From positions 1 through 47,258 of the forward strand of contig JAQWJZ010000020.1 of assembly GCA_029248105.1 (NCBI GenBank): a DNA stretch of 47,258 nucleotides, written 5' to 3'. A program made the translations under genes and the position numbers. This DNA comes from Flavobacteriales bacterium. Lineage in GTDB: Bacteria; Bacteroidota; Bacteroidia; Flavobacteriales; UBA7312. This document shows, piece by piece, positions 1-9,094 of the stretch. The notes under the pieces are model-generated. The model was not told where the DNA came from. It made no database searches and saw nothing but the letters and a program-made list of their open reading frames with translations. Every line of letters begins with the position of its first letter. Within the stretch, counting starts at the first letter, position 1.

Positions 1-57
1 GCAAGATGATAATGCTACTGAAGCCAAAAGTCCGGTTAATATGATTTTAATATTCAT
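1..57 (-). CDS. Lipoprotein, N-terminal fragment cut by window edge
   Basis: An ATG at 57 on the minus strand opens 19 codons that run to the window edge without a stop. The translation, MNIKIILTGLLASVALSSC, is a complete lipoprotein signal: a lysine after the start, a hydrophobic core, and a lipobox LSSC whose cysteine is residue 19. The mature protein lies outside the window, so its function cannot be told. It starts 35 nt after the stop of the upstream outer-membrane protein gene and reads the same way, so the two are probably cotranscribed. The signal is seen directly; export and lipidation are inferred from it. Confidence 0.75.
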   Translation of the reverse strand, partial: MNIKIILTGLLASVALSSC

Positions 58-92
58 TTAATAAATTGTTAAGGTTAAAAATGTTTTGTTAA

Positions 93-1274
93 TTAGAAGG
101 CATATCCTACTCTAATTTTTATTCTATATGTTTCTAGTTTAGCGAAATCTGTTAATCCAGGTAAATCTCTGTAAAATCCTGATGTAAACTTCAACGATTC
201 ATTTCCTTTGGCTTTGATTATAACGTTGTTTCCATCTTCGTCAACAATACCATAATAGCCATTAGCTACATCAGAATCAGGGGCTGAGCCGTCAAAAGCG
301 TATACATCACCATACTTTGTTTGAAGATAGTAATCTGCATTTAGACCTGCTAGACGATCGGTATTCACATTGTCCTCGGTTTGGTTTAAATTCCAGCTAT
401 CGTTTCCGTTAAATACTCTTTCGCTTCTGTTTACAATACTGTATTGAGGGCCTATTTGAACGTCTAGCGATACTTTATCATAAAACAACCATTGACGACC
501 AATAGCTATACCAGCCATTAAGCCAAACTCATTATGTTTGTAAGAAACGTCGCGCCATCTTAGGTCATTGGTATTTGGATTACTAATATAAGGGTTCGTT
601 GCGTTAGGTCTTGTTGTATTAGCTCCATTGGTACTTACTGACCCACTACTTTCATCGCCTATCCACGGGCCGCCATAATTTCCAAATACAGCACCATTAT
701 CGTCGTCAGGATACATCAAATAATTCATTGCTTGATTAGTTTCTTCTGGAGTGTTGTCATCAAAGTCAATACTCTTAGATTGCAAATTAACAAATGGTGC
801 TACATACCAACCTCTTGGCGGATCGCCAACTTTTTGATTATAAGTTTTGATATAACTTCTATACTCAATGCCCAAGCCAAAACCACTTATAGAAGTGGTT
901 GCTTGTCTACTAACAGAATGTACTGTAGCATCTTCAACAACTTGTGTTCCTGAAACAAGGTCACCAGGGTCGTGATTACTGTTTGTATCAATAACAGCTG
1001 TCATTCCAGCTCCAAATGTTTGGTCGAACTTCGAAGAAAAAAATGAGACTGAATATTGAATAGACCCCTTTGTTAATATATTAGGCCATTTGCCTTGTTT
1101 TCTTGATCTTCCAGCAGGTTTTATATTATTAATTCCTTCGTTGAATGTACGCTCGTAAGATACTTCATACATACCAAAAGCAGCATCTAAACCGCTAATT
1201 TTAACTACTCTTTCTTGTGCTTGAGAAATTATTCCAGCAAACATCATGGCTAGTACTATGGCAACTTTTTTCAT
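93..1274 (-). CDS. Outer-membrane beta-barrel protein, unknown function
   Basis: The 393-residue product starts with a signal peptide (about residues 1-19, cleavage after the SQA at 17-19). It ends in alternating hydrophobic residues finishing in phenylalanine (RIKIRVGYAF), the usual closing strand of an outer-membrane barrel. Several amphipathic segments can be seen, among them YEVSYERTF near residue 36. Between about residues 190 and 240 lies an Asn/Ser/Gly/Thr-rich stretch that is probably a long surface loop. I do not recognise a named family. The YExSYER element also occurs in the 211-residue protein at 8457-9092, suggesting a shared fold. It probably forms a transcription unit with the lipoprotein that follows it. 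Export and barrel fold are inferred; substrate is unknown. Confidence 0.7.
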   Translation of the reverse strand: MKKVAIVLAMMFAGIISQAQERVVKISGLDAAFGMYEVSYERTFNEGINNIKPAGRSRKQGKWPNILTKGSIQYSVSFFSSKFDQTFGAGMTAVIDTNSNHDPGDLVSGTQVVEDATVHSVSRQATTSISGFGLGIEYRSYIKTYNQKVGDPPRGWYVAPFVNLQSKSIDFDDNTPEETNQAMNYLMYPDDDNGAVFGNYGGPWIGDESSGSVSTNGANTTRPNATNPYISNPNTNDLRWRDVSYKHNEFGLMAGIAIGRQWLFYDKVSLDVQIGPQYSIVNRSERVFNGNDSWNLNQTEDNVNTDRLAGLNADYYLQTKYGDVYAFDGSAPDSDVANGYYGIVDEDGNNVIIKAKGNESLKFTSGFYRDLPGLTDFAKLETYRIKIRVGYAF

Positions 1275-1309
1275 TTTTAACTAGGTGTTTTCTATTTAAT
1301 TAGTGATGT

Positions 1310-1317
1310 CAAATATA
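1310..1317 (-). promoter_or_regulatory. Candidate -7 element (TATATTTG)
   Basis: On the minus strand this reads TATATTTG, a full match to the Bacteroidota -7 consensus TAnnTTTG. It lies 35 nt upstream of the start of the outer-membrane protein gene. I see no TTG at the usual -33 distance, so only half of the promoter is supported. Confidence 0.4.
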
Positions 1318-1328
1318 AGAAATTGAAT

Positions 1329-3752
1329 TTACTTTCTTACTTCAGCACCTACTTTCTGTTCAAATGCATTAATTAACTTATCCATAACCTCGTCTATTTG
1401 CGTATCGGTTAGGGTATTTTCTTTGTCTTCAAGCACAAAACTTAAAGCATACGACTTTTTATTTTTTGGCAACTTATCTCCTTGATAAACGTCAAATAAG
1501 TTTACAGATTTCAACAATTTATTCTCTGTTTGTTTAGCGATTGAATTGAGTTTTGAAAACTCAATGTCTTTATCTAGTAAAAGTGCTAAATCTCTTCTCA
1601 CAGTTGGGAATTTATTGACTTCCGAATATTTGGTGTTTGGGTGTATATTTTTGATAATTAAATCCCAATCGAGTTCAGCATACAAAACATCTGTTTTAAT
1701 ATTAAAGGCTTTAAGTGTTGCTTTACTTACAAAGCCAAAGTCAGCTATTTTATCCTTCTTATAATTGAATGAATATCCATCAACAAGGTAAGATATTTTA
1801 CTGTTTTTTCCTATCAAATGGTTTAATCCTGTGCGTTTTAATATGTGCTCAACGTTTTGTTTAATCCAGAAAAAATCTTTTTTACGGCTTTTTTCATTCC
1901 AATTTTCTGATTTTGCATTTCCGCTAGCTAGTAGAATTAGCTTTTTATTTTCAACGTATTTTCCTTTAATAATATTGTAAGTCTTTCCAAATTCGTAAAA
2001 GCTTAAGTCATTGGATTTTCTGTTGATGTTATAGGCGATACTTTCTAATCCAGAGAACAATAAGCTTTGTCTCATTCCGTCTAAATCTTGACTCAAAGGA
2101 TTGAGTAATTTAACTTGCTCATCTAACTTTATTTCTGAAATAAGCTCAGAGTATGATGACTTACTTAGCGAGTTGTTCATACACTCGTTAAAACCGTTGT
2201 TGGTCAATAAGTCTGAAATAATGTTCTGTAAATTATCTTCGTCAACTTTATTAGAGTACGATATTGAAGATTTGAGTTGTGTAGGAATATGAATGTTATT
2301 GTAGCCAAAAATCCTTAAAATTTCTTCAACGATATCTTCTTCTCTAGTAACGTCAACTCTATATGGTGGAATCGAAATGTGTAATCCATCTTCATCCCTT
2401 TTTATGATTTCGATGTCAAGGCTTTTTAAAATAGATTGAATAATATTTCTATCAATTTTTTCACCAATTAGTGAATCTACCTTTTTGTAAGAAAGGGAGA
2501 TCTCTGTGTTAAGAATTTTATTCGGATAGAGATCTGTTATTGCAGAAGATATAGTCCCTTGACATATTTCTTGAATCAAGATAGCGGCTCTTTTTAATGC
2601 ATAAATAACCAGATTAGGATCTACACTTCTTTCGAATCGAAAAGATGCGTCTGTACTTAATGTATGTCGTTTAGCTGTTTTTCTGATAGATACTGGATTG
2701 AAATAGGCGCTTTCTAGAAATATATCTTTTGTTTCTTTTTCAACTCCTGATTTTTTACCACCGAATACACCTGCTATGCACATAGGCTGATTTTTTCCAT
2801 CACAAATCATTAAGTCTTCAGCAGACAATTCTCTCTCTATATCATCTAGCGTAATGAACTTAGTTTTTTCTTTCAATTGCTGTACTATAATGGCATTACC
2901 TTTTATCTTGTCAGCGTCAAAAGCGTGTAAAGGCTGTCCGGTTTCATGAAGCACATAATTGGTAATATCAACCAAGTTGTTTATTGGTGTTAACCCTATT
3001 GCTGAAAGTCGTTTTTGAAGCCATTCTGGCGATGCTTCAATCTTAACATTTTTAATGTTTAGTCCAGCATATCGTGGACATGCATTTTGGTCTTTTACTT
3101 CAACAGTGAATGCTTTTTCGCTCCCTTCTTTGAATGTGTTTATTTCTGGAAATTTTAATTCGCATTTTATGTTGTTGTGGTTAAGTATAGCGGCTAAATC
3201 TCTTGCTACACCTATGTGTGACATAGCATCTGATCGGTTTGGAGTTAAACCAATTTCAAAAACTATATCTGAGTCAATATTGAAATAGTTGCTAGCAAGT
3301 TCACCAGCTTTTGCTGTTGAATCTAATACCATTATGCCTTCATGACTTTCGCCTAGACCTATTTCATCTTCAGCGCAAATCATTCCTTCTGATACTTCGC
3401 CTCTTATTTTTCCTTTTTTAATTTTAAAAGATTCATCACCTGAATATAGCATTGTGCCTATTGTAGCAACAGGAACTTTTTGACCTGTTTCAACATTAGG
3501 TGCGCCACATACAATTTTAAGTGGTTCTTTTTCACCAATATTAACGGTTGTTATACTGAGTCTGTCAGCATTAGGGTGTTGTTCTTTAGTTAGTACTTCA
3601 CCAATTACTATACCTTTTAAACCGCCTTTAACGCTTTCCACATTTTCTATACCTTCAACTTCAAGACCTGTGTCGGTAAGGTATCTTGCAACTTCTGTTG
3701 CTTCTAAATCAATATCGATGTATTCTTTGAGCCAGTTGTATGAAATCTTCAT
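1329..3752 (-). CDS. pheT: Phenylalanine-tRNA ligase beta subunit
   Basis: The product charges tRNA-Phe together with PheS in an alpha2-beta2 cytoplasmic enzyme. At 807 residues it has the normal length. The N-terminal tRNA-binding OB fold is seen around residues 40-150 (GIVIGEV, then HPNADRLSITTV). The B3/4 editing and B5 domains follow; the latter contains PPYRVDVTREEDIVEEILR. The C-terminal ferredoxin-like anticodon-binding domain begins near residue 712 (KFPTVRRDLALLLD). pheS is not next to it, so the subunits are encoded apart. A candidate -7 element lies 20 nt upstream. No oddity is seen. Confidence 0.97.
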   Translation of the reverse strand: MKISYNWLKEYIDIDLEATEVARYLTDTGLEVEGIENVESVKGGLKGIVIGEVLTKEQHPNADRLSITTVNIGEKEPLKIVCGAPNVETGQKVPVATIGTMLYSGDESFKIKKGKIRGEVSEGMICAEDEIGLGESHEGIMVLDSTAKAGELASNYFNIDSDIVFEIGLTPNRSDAMSHIGVARDLAAILNHNNIKCELKFPEINTFKEGSEKAFTVEVKDQNACPRYAGLNIKNVKIEASPEWLQKRLSAIGLTPINNLVDITNYVLHETGQPLHAFDADKIKGNAIIVQQLKEKTKFITLDDIERELSAEDLMICDGKNQPMCIAGVFGGKKSGVEKETKDIFLESAYFNPVSIRKTAKRHTLSTDASFRFERSVDPNLVIYALKRAAILIQEICQGTISSAITDLYPNKILNTEISLSYKKVDSLIGEKIDRNIIQSILKSLDIEIIKRDEDGLHISIPPYRVDVTREEDIVEEILRIFGYNNIHIPTQLKSSISYSNKVDEDNLQNIISDLLTNNGFNECMNNSLSKSSYSELISEIKLDEQVKLLNPLSQDLDGMRQSLLFSGLESIAYNINRKSNDLSFYEFGKTYNIIKGKYVENKKLILLASGNAKSENWNEKSRKKDFFWIKQNVEHILKRTGLNHLIGKNSKISYLVDGYSFNYKKDKIADFGFVSKATLKAFNIKTDVLYAELDWDLIIKNIHPNTKYSEVNKFPTVRRDLALLLDKDIEFSKLNSIAKQTENKLLKSVNLFDVYQGDKLPKNKKSYALSFVLEDKENTLTDTQIDEVMDKLINAFEQKVGAEVRK

Positions 3753-3772
3753 CTAGAGTAATATTATTAAGA

Positions 3773-3780
3773 CAAAAGTA
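3773..3780 (-). promoter_or_regulatory. Candidate -7 element for pheT (TACTTTTG)
   Basis: The minus strand reads TACTTTTG, matching TAnnTTTG, 20 nt before the pheT start. No clear -33 TTG is present at the expected spacing. Confidence 0.4.
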
Positions 3781-3814
3781 AGAAAAAGAATGAGGTGATG
3801 ATTAGCTATTTATA

Positions 3815-5908
3815 CTAAGATATTCTGCTCCATTCAAGTTGTTTGTTACTTATCTCTTTGTAATGGTTAAGTATAACTTTGTTTTTTGGTAGTTTTAGTT
3901 CGGGATCTTCTTCTAATAGCGTTAGTGCTAACTGTCTTGCATATTGTAAAATAGCATTATCTTTCATTAAGTCAGCAATTTTTAGCTCCAACATTCCGCT
4001 TTGTTGTGTGCCCATTAAATCTCCTGGCCCTCTTAGTTTTAGGTCAACTTCTGCAATCTCAAAGCCATCAGTTGTTCTAACCATAGTCTTAAGTCTTTCT
4101 TGTCCTTCACTACTTATTTTATTTCCACTCATCAGAATACAATAGGATTGTTCAGCACCTCTTCCGACACGCCCTCTTAATTGATGCAGTTGTGATAATC
4201 CAAAACGTTCAGCACTCTCTATAACCATTATTGAGGCATTAGGAACATTTACTCCTACTTCAATTACTGTTGTGGCAACCATTATTTGTGTTTCGCCTTT
4301 GGCAAACCTGTTCATTTCGAAATCTTTATCTTCAGATTTCATTTGTCCATGTACAATACTAATTTGTTTTCCTTTGAATGCTCTGCAAATACTTTCGTAG
4401 CCGTCCATTAAATCCTTATAATCTAATGACTCACTTTCGTTGATAAGTGGATAAACTATATATGCTTGTCTTCCTTTTTCTATTTCTTTTTCTATAAAAC
4501 CAAGCATAGCTAGTCTGCCGCTTTCTGATTTCCAAATAGTTTTAATAGCTTTTCTGCCAGGTGGTAGTTCGTCAATTATTGATACATCTAGATCGCCATA
4601 CAATGTCATTGCAAGCGTTCTAGGTATTGGTGTTGCGGTCATTACTAGCACATGAGGAGGATTGGTGTTTTTTAGCCACATTTTGGCTCGTTGAGCAACG
4701 CCAAAGCGATGTTGTTCGTCTATCACAACAAACCCTAAGTTTTTAAATTTTACTTTATCTTCTAAAAGTGCATGTGTGCCTATGAGAATATGTATTTCTC
4801 CGTTTTCTAAACCTTCGTGTAACGTATTGCGTTGAGATTTTTTTACTGAGCCAGTAAGTAGGGATATTTTTATTGGCATATTGGCCAGTAATTTAGAAAC
4901 CGTTTCAAAGTGTTGTTGAGCGAGGATTTCGGTTGGAGCCATAAGACAGGTCTGAAATCCATTATCAATAGCCATGAGTATACTCATCAATGCGACTAAG
5001 GTTTTGCCACTCCCTACATCTCCTTGAAGTAGTCGATTCATCTGAGAATCTTTAGCGCAGTCATATCGAATTTCTTTTAAAACTCTTTTTTGAGCATTGG
5101 TCAATTCGAAGGGTAGGTGATTGTGATAAAAATTATTAAAATGCTCACCGATTTGTGAAAGTGGAAAGCCTTTTAGTTTTTGTTGCCGAACGATTTTCAT
5201 TCGTATGAGTTGTAATTGAATAAAAAATAATTCTTCAAACTTCAGTCTGTATTGAGCTTGTTGTAATATTTTAGTATTTGCGGGAAAATGAATATTCGTA
5301 AAAGCGTCTTTTCTTGGAATCAAGTTGAGTTTCTTCGTTAATTCGTCAGATAAATTTTCCTTAATACTGTTAATTATCTGTGGTAATAATACTGAAGTCA
5401 GTTTTCCAATGGCCTTGTTAGTTAAGCCCTTGTTTGATAGTGCTTCGGTTGTTGAGTATATAGGTTGTAGTCGATTTAGTTTTGGCTCATATGTATGGTC
5501 AATTTGTTCTATTTCTGGATGAACAATGTTAATTTTACCATTGTAGAGATTGGGTTTTCCAAATACAACGTATTTACCATTTCCTTTTATGCTTTCTTTT
5601 ATCCATCGAGTGCCTTTGAACCATACTAAGTCTATATTTCCATATTCATCTTGAAGTTTTGCGGTTAAACGTTTACTGTGTTTTGCTCCTACTTCTTGTA
5701 TTCGACTGATTTTGCCCATAATTTGTACATATGGCAAGTCGCTGTTGATTTCATTCGTTTTGTAGAATTTAGTTTTATCAACATATCGAAAGGGGAAGTA
5801 GTTAAGTAAATCTCCAAATGTATGTATGCCTAATTCACTTCTTAAAAGTTCGGCTTTTTTAGGGCCAACTCCTTTTAAATATTCTATAGAATTAAACAAT
5901 TCTTGCAT
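3815..5908 (-). CDS. recG: ATP-dependent DNA helicase RecG
   Basis: RecG is a superfamily 2 translocase that remodels stalled forks and branched recombination intermediates. The 697-residue length is normal. A helix-hairpin-helix-like start (LKGVGPKKAELL, residues 11-22) leads into the wedge/OB domain (about 60-140). The helicase core follows: Walker A GDVGSGKT at 296-303, the DEQH box at 397-400 and motif III TATPIPR at 424-430. Later come the helicase C-terminal domain with QLRGRVGRG and the RecG-specific tail. It lies between pheT and the pdh genes. A terminator for the upstream pdh transcript lies just before its start, so recG needs its own promoter, which I could not place. Confidence 0.97.
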   Translation of the reverse strand: MQELFNSIEYLKGVGPKKAELLRSELGIHTFGDLLNYFPFRYVDKTKFYKTNEINSDLPYVQIMGKISRIQEVGAKHSKRLTAKLQDEYGNIDLVWFKGTRWIKESIKGNGKYVVFGKPNLYNGKINIVHPEIEQIDHTYEPKLNRLQPIYSTTEALSNKGLTNKAIGKLTSVLLPQIINSIKENLSDELTKKLNLIPRKDAFTNIHFPANTKILQQAQYRLKFEELFFIQLQLIRMKIVRQQKLKGFPLSQIGEHFNNFYHNHLPFELTNAQKRVLKEIRYDCAKDSQMNRLLQGDVGSGKTLVALMSILMAIDNGFQTCLMAPTEILAQQHFETVSKLLANMPIKISLLTGSVKKSQRNTLHEGLENGEIHILIGTHALLEDKVKFKNLGFVVIDEQHRFGVAQRAKMWLKNTNPPHVLVMTATPIPRTLAMTLYGDLDVSIIDELPPGRKAIKTIWKSESGRLAMLGFIEKEIEKGRQAYIVYPLINESESLDYKDLMDGYESICRAFKGKQISIVHGQMKSEDKDFEMNRFAKGETQIMVATTVIEVGVNVPNASIMVIESAERFGLSQLHQLRGRVGRGAEQSYCILMSGNKISSEGQERLKTMVRTTDGFEIAEVDLKLRGPGDLMGTQQSGMLELKIADLMKDNAILQYARQLALTLLEEDPELKLPKNKVILNHYKEISNKQLEWSRIS

Positions 5909-5920
5909 GGCATAAAGATA

Positions 5921-5956
5921 AAAAAAAGCCCCATCAGAATTGATAGGGCTTTTAAT
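5921..5956 (-). terminator. Intrinsic terminator after pdhA-pdhC
   Basis: The inverted repeat AAAAGCCC..ATCA GAAT TGAT..GGGCTTTT spans 5924-5953, with one internal mismatch and a 4-nt loop. On the minus strand it is followed by a run of seven T, so it should end the leftward pdhA-pdhC transcript 20 nt after the pdhC stop. The flanking A/T tracts could make it work in both directions. Its core matches the hairpin at 41164-41193. Confidence 0.85.
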
Positions 5957-5973
5957 TTACTTGTTTAACTTTT

Positions 5974-7215
5974 TTAAATACTATTTGAGCCCATAAATAA
6001 AACAGGGTTTTCTAAATAATTTTTTAGAGTACCTAAGAATTTTGAGCCAACAACTCCATCAACGACTCTGTGGTCGCATGATAATGTAACTTTGAGTGTG
6101 TTTCCTATTACAATTTCACCGTTTTTTACAACAGGCTTTTCTACAATTCCTCCTACAGCAAGTATACATGCATCTGGCGGGTTGATAATTGCGGTGAACT
6201 CTTCAATATCAAACATTCCTAAATTTGAAATAGTAAAGGTATTGCCTTCCCAATCTTCAGGTTGTAATTTTTTAGCTTTTGCCTTAACGCTAAAATCTTT
6301 AACCTCGCTTGAAATTTCAGAAAGTCTTTTGCTGTTTGCAAACCTGACAACGGGTACTAATAAACCATCTTCAACAGCCATTGCGACTCCAATATGGATA
6401 TGATCATTATATCGTATTCTATCGCCTAACCAACTGGAATTAATTTGAGGATGTTGTTCTAAAGCCATTGAAGAGGCTTTTACAATCATATCATTAAATG
6501 ATATTTTTACTGGAGATACGGTATTAATCGCTTGTCTTGCTTCAATGGTTTTATCCATGTTGATTTCGCAAGTTAGGTAGAAGTGAGGTGCAGAAAATTT
6601 GCTTTCCCCTAATCTTTGTGCTATGACTTTTCTCATTTGAGAAACTTCTACCTCAGAGAAACTTTCTATTGTTGGTGTTGTATTTCCGCCTGAGTAATTG
6701 TCTATATCTCTTTTAACGATTCTTCCAAAATCACCAGTACCTTTAACTAATGCTAAATTTATATTCCTTTCATCAGCTAGTTTCTTTGCTAAAGGTGAGG
6801 CAATATTTTTACTATTTGTAGTCGATATAGACTCTTTTTTAGTAGAAGTAGTGACAACGGGTTTTGGTTTTTCTTTGACCACTTCATTTTTTGCTGGGGC
6901 TTCACTCTTTTTTTCCTCTACTTTAGTTTCTTCAATTTTTGCTTCACTATCCTTTAGTAAAGAGGAAATGTCTTCGCCTTTTTCGCCTAGAATTGCTAAA
7001 ATGCTATCTACTGGTGCTTTAGCACCTTCTTCAACTCCAATGTGCAAAAGAAAACCTTCTTGAAAGCTCTCAAACTCCATTGTGGCTTTGTCAGTTTCAA
7101 TTTCGGCTAATAAATCGCCTTCTGAAACTTGATCGCCAACTTTTTTGTGCCATTTAGCTACTACACCTTCTGTCATGGTGTCGCTAAGTCGGGGCATATT
7201 TACTACTTCTGCCAT
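5974..7215 (-). CDS. pdhC: Pyruvate dehydrogenase E2, dihydrolipoyl acetyltransferase
   Basis: E2 forms the core of the pyruvate dehydrogenase complex and passes the acetyl group from lipoyl-lysine to CoA. A single lipoyl domain is seen at about residues 1-80, with the modified lysine K43 in ETDKATMEF. A Lys/Glu/Val-rich linker (about 90-135) and an E3/E1-binding domain (about 138-172, ASPLAKKLADERNI) follow. The catalytic domain ends with DHRVVDG, with the active-site His at 382 and Asp at 386. At 413 residues it is short for flavobacterial E2s, which often have two lipoyl domains. It follows pdhA after a 5-nt gap. The E1 beta gene is not adjacent. Confidence 0.93.
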   Translation of the reverse strand: MAEVVNMPRLSDTMTEGVVAKWHKKVGDQVSEGDLLAEIETDKATMEFESFQEGFLLHIGVEEGAKAPVDSILAILGEKGEDISSLLKDSEAKIEETKVEEKKSEAPAKNEVVKEKPKPVVTTSTKKESISTTNSKNIASPLAKKLADERNINLALVKGTGDFGRIVKRDIDNYSGGNTTPTIESFSEVEVSQMRKVIAQRLGESKFSAPHFYLTCEINMDKTIEARQAINTVSPVKISFNDMIVKASSMALEQHPQINSSWLGDRIRYNDHIHIGVAMAVEDGLLVPVVRFANSKRLSEISSEVKDFSVKAKAKKLQPEDWEGNTFTISNLGMFDIEEFTAIINPPDACILAVGGIVEKPVVKNGEIVIGNTLKVTLSCDHRVVDGVVGSKFLGTLKNYLENPVLFMGSNSI

Positions 7216-7220
7216 CTTAT

Positions 7221-8216
7221 TTAGTCTTTTATAAATGGATAATCTTCTTGTTCATAAACACTATCGTATAAATCTTGTTTTACTGGAAATGGAGATTCTT
7301 CAGCAAACTGGATAGCATCAGCAATTGTTTCTTTAACTTCTTGATTGATAGTTTCTATCTCTTTTTCTGAAGCATATTTATTTTTTTTGATGATTTCAAG
7401 AGTTGTATTTATAGGGTCAATTTTTTGATATTCACTGACTTCATCTTTTGTTCTATAATGTTGAGCATCAGACATGGAGTGCCCTTTATATCTATATGTT
7501 TTAGCTTCTAGAAATGTTGGGCCTTCACCTTTTCTTGCTCTTGCCACCGCTTTTTCTACGGCTTTTGTCATAGCTACAGGATCCATGCCATCAACAGGTT
7601 CGCTAGGCATTTCATACCCTAGTCCAAGTTTCCAAATTTCAGTATGATTGGCTGTTCTTTCTACTGATGTTCCCATAGCGTAGCCGTTATTCTCTACAAT
7701 GAATATTACTGGTAGCTTCCATAGCATTGCTAAGTTAAAGGTCTCGTGTAATGAGCCCTGTCTAACAGCCCCATCACCCATGAAACATAGAGTGACCGCA
7801 TCGCTGCCATTGTACTTGTCAGCAAATGCCAATCCAGCGCCAAGAGGTATTTGTCCGCCAACAATTCCGTGTCCACCAAAGAAGTTGTGTTCTTTGCTAA
7901 ACATGTGCATCGACCCACCGTTACCTTTTGAGCAGCCAGTAATCTTGCCCATCAGTTCAGCCATAACATGCTTTGGTTCTACACCCATAGCAATAGGTTG
8001 AACATGATTTCGGTATGCGGTAATCATCTTATCTTTACTTGGATCAATAGCTTCTCTGCAGCCGGCAAGAATAGCCTCTTGTCCATTATAGAGATGTAAA
8101 AAACCTCTTATTTTTTGTTGAATGTAAAGAGCAGATGCTTTGTCTTCAAGCTTTCTCCACAAAAGCATGTTTCTGTACCAATTGACATAGGTCTTTTTTG
8201 TAATTTTTGTAGCCAT
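7221..8216 (-). CDS. pdhA: Pyruvate dehydrogenase E1 alpha subunit
   Basis: The protein is the thiamine-diphosphate-binding alpha subunit of the E1 component, which decarboxylates pyruvate. The 331-residue length is usual for the separate-alpha type. The thiamine diphosphate motif begins with GDG at 147-149 and ends with ENN at 175-177. The conserved YRYKGHSMSD loop is at about 241-250. pdhA and pdhC form a two-gene unit closed by a terminator. The beta subunit gene must lie elsewhere, an arrangement seen in other Bacteroidota. A perfect -7 element lies 16 nt upstream. Confidence 0.94.
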   Translation of the reverse strand: MATKITKKTYVNWYRNMLLWRKLEDKASALYIQQKIRGFLHLYNGQEAILAGCREAIDPSKDKMITAYRNHVQPIAMGVEPKHVMAELMGKITGCSKGNGGSMHMFSKEHNFFGGHGIVGGQIPLGAGLAFADKYNGSDAVTLCFMGDGAVRQGSLHETFNLAMLWKLPVIFIVENNGYAMGTSVERTANHTEIWKLGLGYEMPSEPVDGMDPVAMTKAVEKAVARARKGEGPTFLEAKTYRYKGHSMSDAQHYRTKDEVSEYQKIDPINTTLEIIKKNKYASEKEIETINQEVKETIADAIQFAEESPFPVKQDLYDSVYEQEDYPFIKD

Positions 8217-8232
8217 AGTGTTAAAATTGGTG

Positions 8233-8240
8233 CAAATTTA
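8233..8240 (-). promoter_or_regulatory. Candidate -7 element for pdhA (TAAATTTG)
   Basis: The minus strand reads TAAATTTG, a full match to TAnnTTTG, 16 nt before the pdhA start. This would give a very short leader. A -33 TTG is not evident. Confidence 0.45.
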
Positions 8241-8432
8241 ACATAAAATAGGCTAATAATAGCTTATAACATTGTTGATGGAAGTGTATTATGATAATTT
8301 AACCTTTTATCTATATTAAAACTCGTATAAAAAGTTAAATATAAGATAAAACAACTAAAAAAGTTTAAAAATAACACCTTGAAGAGGTAAGATAAAATTT
8401 TGTTGTCGTATAAAATCAAAGGAAATTATGTC

Positions 8433-8440
8433 GATATTTG
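8433..8440 (+). promoter_or_regulatory. Weak -7 candidate for the 8457 gene (GATATTTG)
   Basis: GATATTTG matches TAnnTTTG at seven of eight positions and lies 16 nt before the ATG at 8457. The nearest upstream TTG (8403-8405) is 27 nt away, too far for a normal spacer. The rest of the 240-nt divergent gap (8217-8456) is AT-rich with no small ORF or hairpin that I could support. Confidence 0.25.
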
Positions 8441-8456
8441 TACTTTATACCTATAA

Positions 8457-9092
8457 ATGAAACATATATTTATTTTACTATCCTTTATTTTGTTTACATC
8501 CTCTCTTTATTCTCAAAGTTTTAGAGTGTCTAAAAATGTATTGAGTACTAGCTTATATCAGCCGTTTGCTCCAGAATCCGGATATACGATTTCATATGAG
8601 CGTATGCTAGATCCAGGATACAGCTCTAATGCAGCCCAATTTTCTTACAAAATGAATGTTACTCTAATTTCTGATAATAAAAGAAGTAGAGTAGGAAACG
8701 ATAGTATTCAAGTGTTTTATGATAGAGATGCCTATCAATATTCGGGCTTTTCAGTTTTGCCTGAGTTTAAATATTATTTTACATGGGATGCTCCGATGGG
8801 GATTTATATCAATTTATTTGGTAGTTATACGGACTATATCAAAACTTTTACTGACGTTAGAATTGGTGAGGCCTCGAGTTATGAAAAAAAATATACAAAG
8901 ATTGGAAGGGGTATTGGAGCAGGTTTCCAATTCAAAATTTTCAGTGATTTTACCTTAGATATTGTTGGAGGTTACCACCTTCAAAATGTTTCCACAGAAA
9001 CAAAGTCATATGGAAGTGACGAATTTCTTGAAAATCCGAAAGAGAAAGATGAAAATCTTTATCTGAATGTCGGTTTTGGAATAAATTTTTAA
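8457..9092 (+). CDS. Small outer-membrane beta-barrel-like protein
   Basis: The 211-residue product has a signal peptide (about residues 1-19, ending LYSQ). Alternating hydrophobic stretches follow and the C-terminus, LYLNVGFGINF, ends in phenylalanine like an outer-membrane barrel. The length fits an 8-10 strand barrel. YTISYERML near residue 43 resembles YEVSYERTF in the 393-residue protein at 93-1274. No enzymatic motif is seen. It stands alone on the plus strand and ends 2 nt from the convergent gene at 9095. Fold is inferred; function is unknown. Confidence 0.65.
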   Translation: MKHIFILLSFILFTSSLYSQSFRVSKNVLSTSLYQPFAPESGYTISYERMLDPGYSSNAAQFSYKMNVTLISDNKRSRVGNDSIQVFYDRDAYQYSGFSVLPEFKYYFTWDAPMGIYINLFGSYTDYIKTFTDVRIGEASSYEKKYTKIGRGIGAGFQFKIFSDFTLDIVGGYHLQNVSTETKSYGSDEFLENPKEKDENLYLNVGFGINF

Positions 9093-9094
9093 AT

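Noticed and set aside
6698-7063. 121-residue open frame opposite pdhC
   Set aside because: It runs antisense to the low-complexity linker of E2, which leaves few stops on the other strand.
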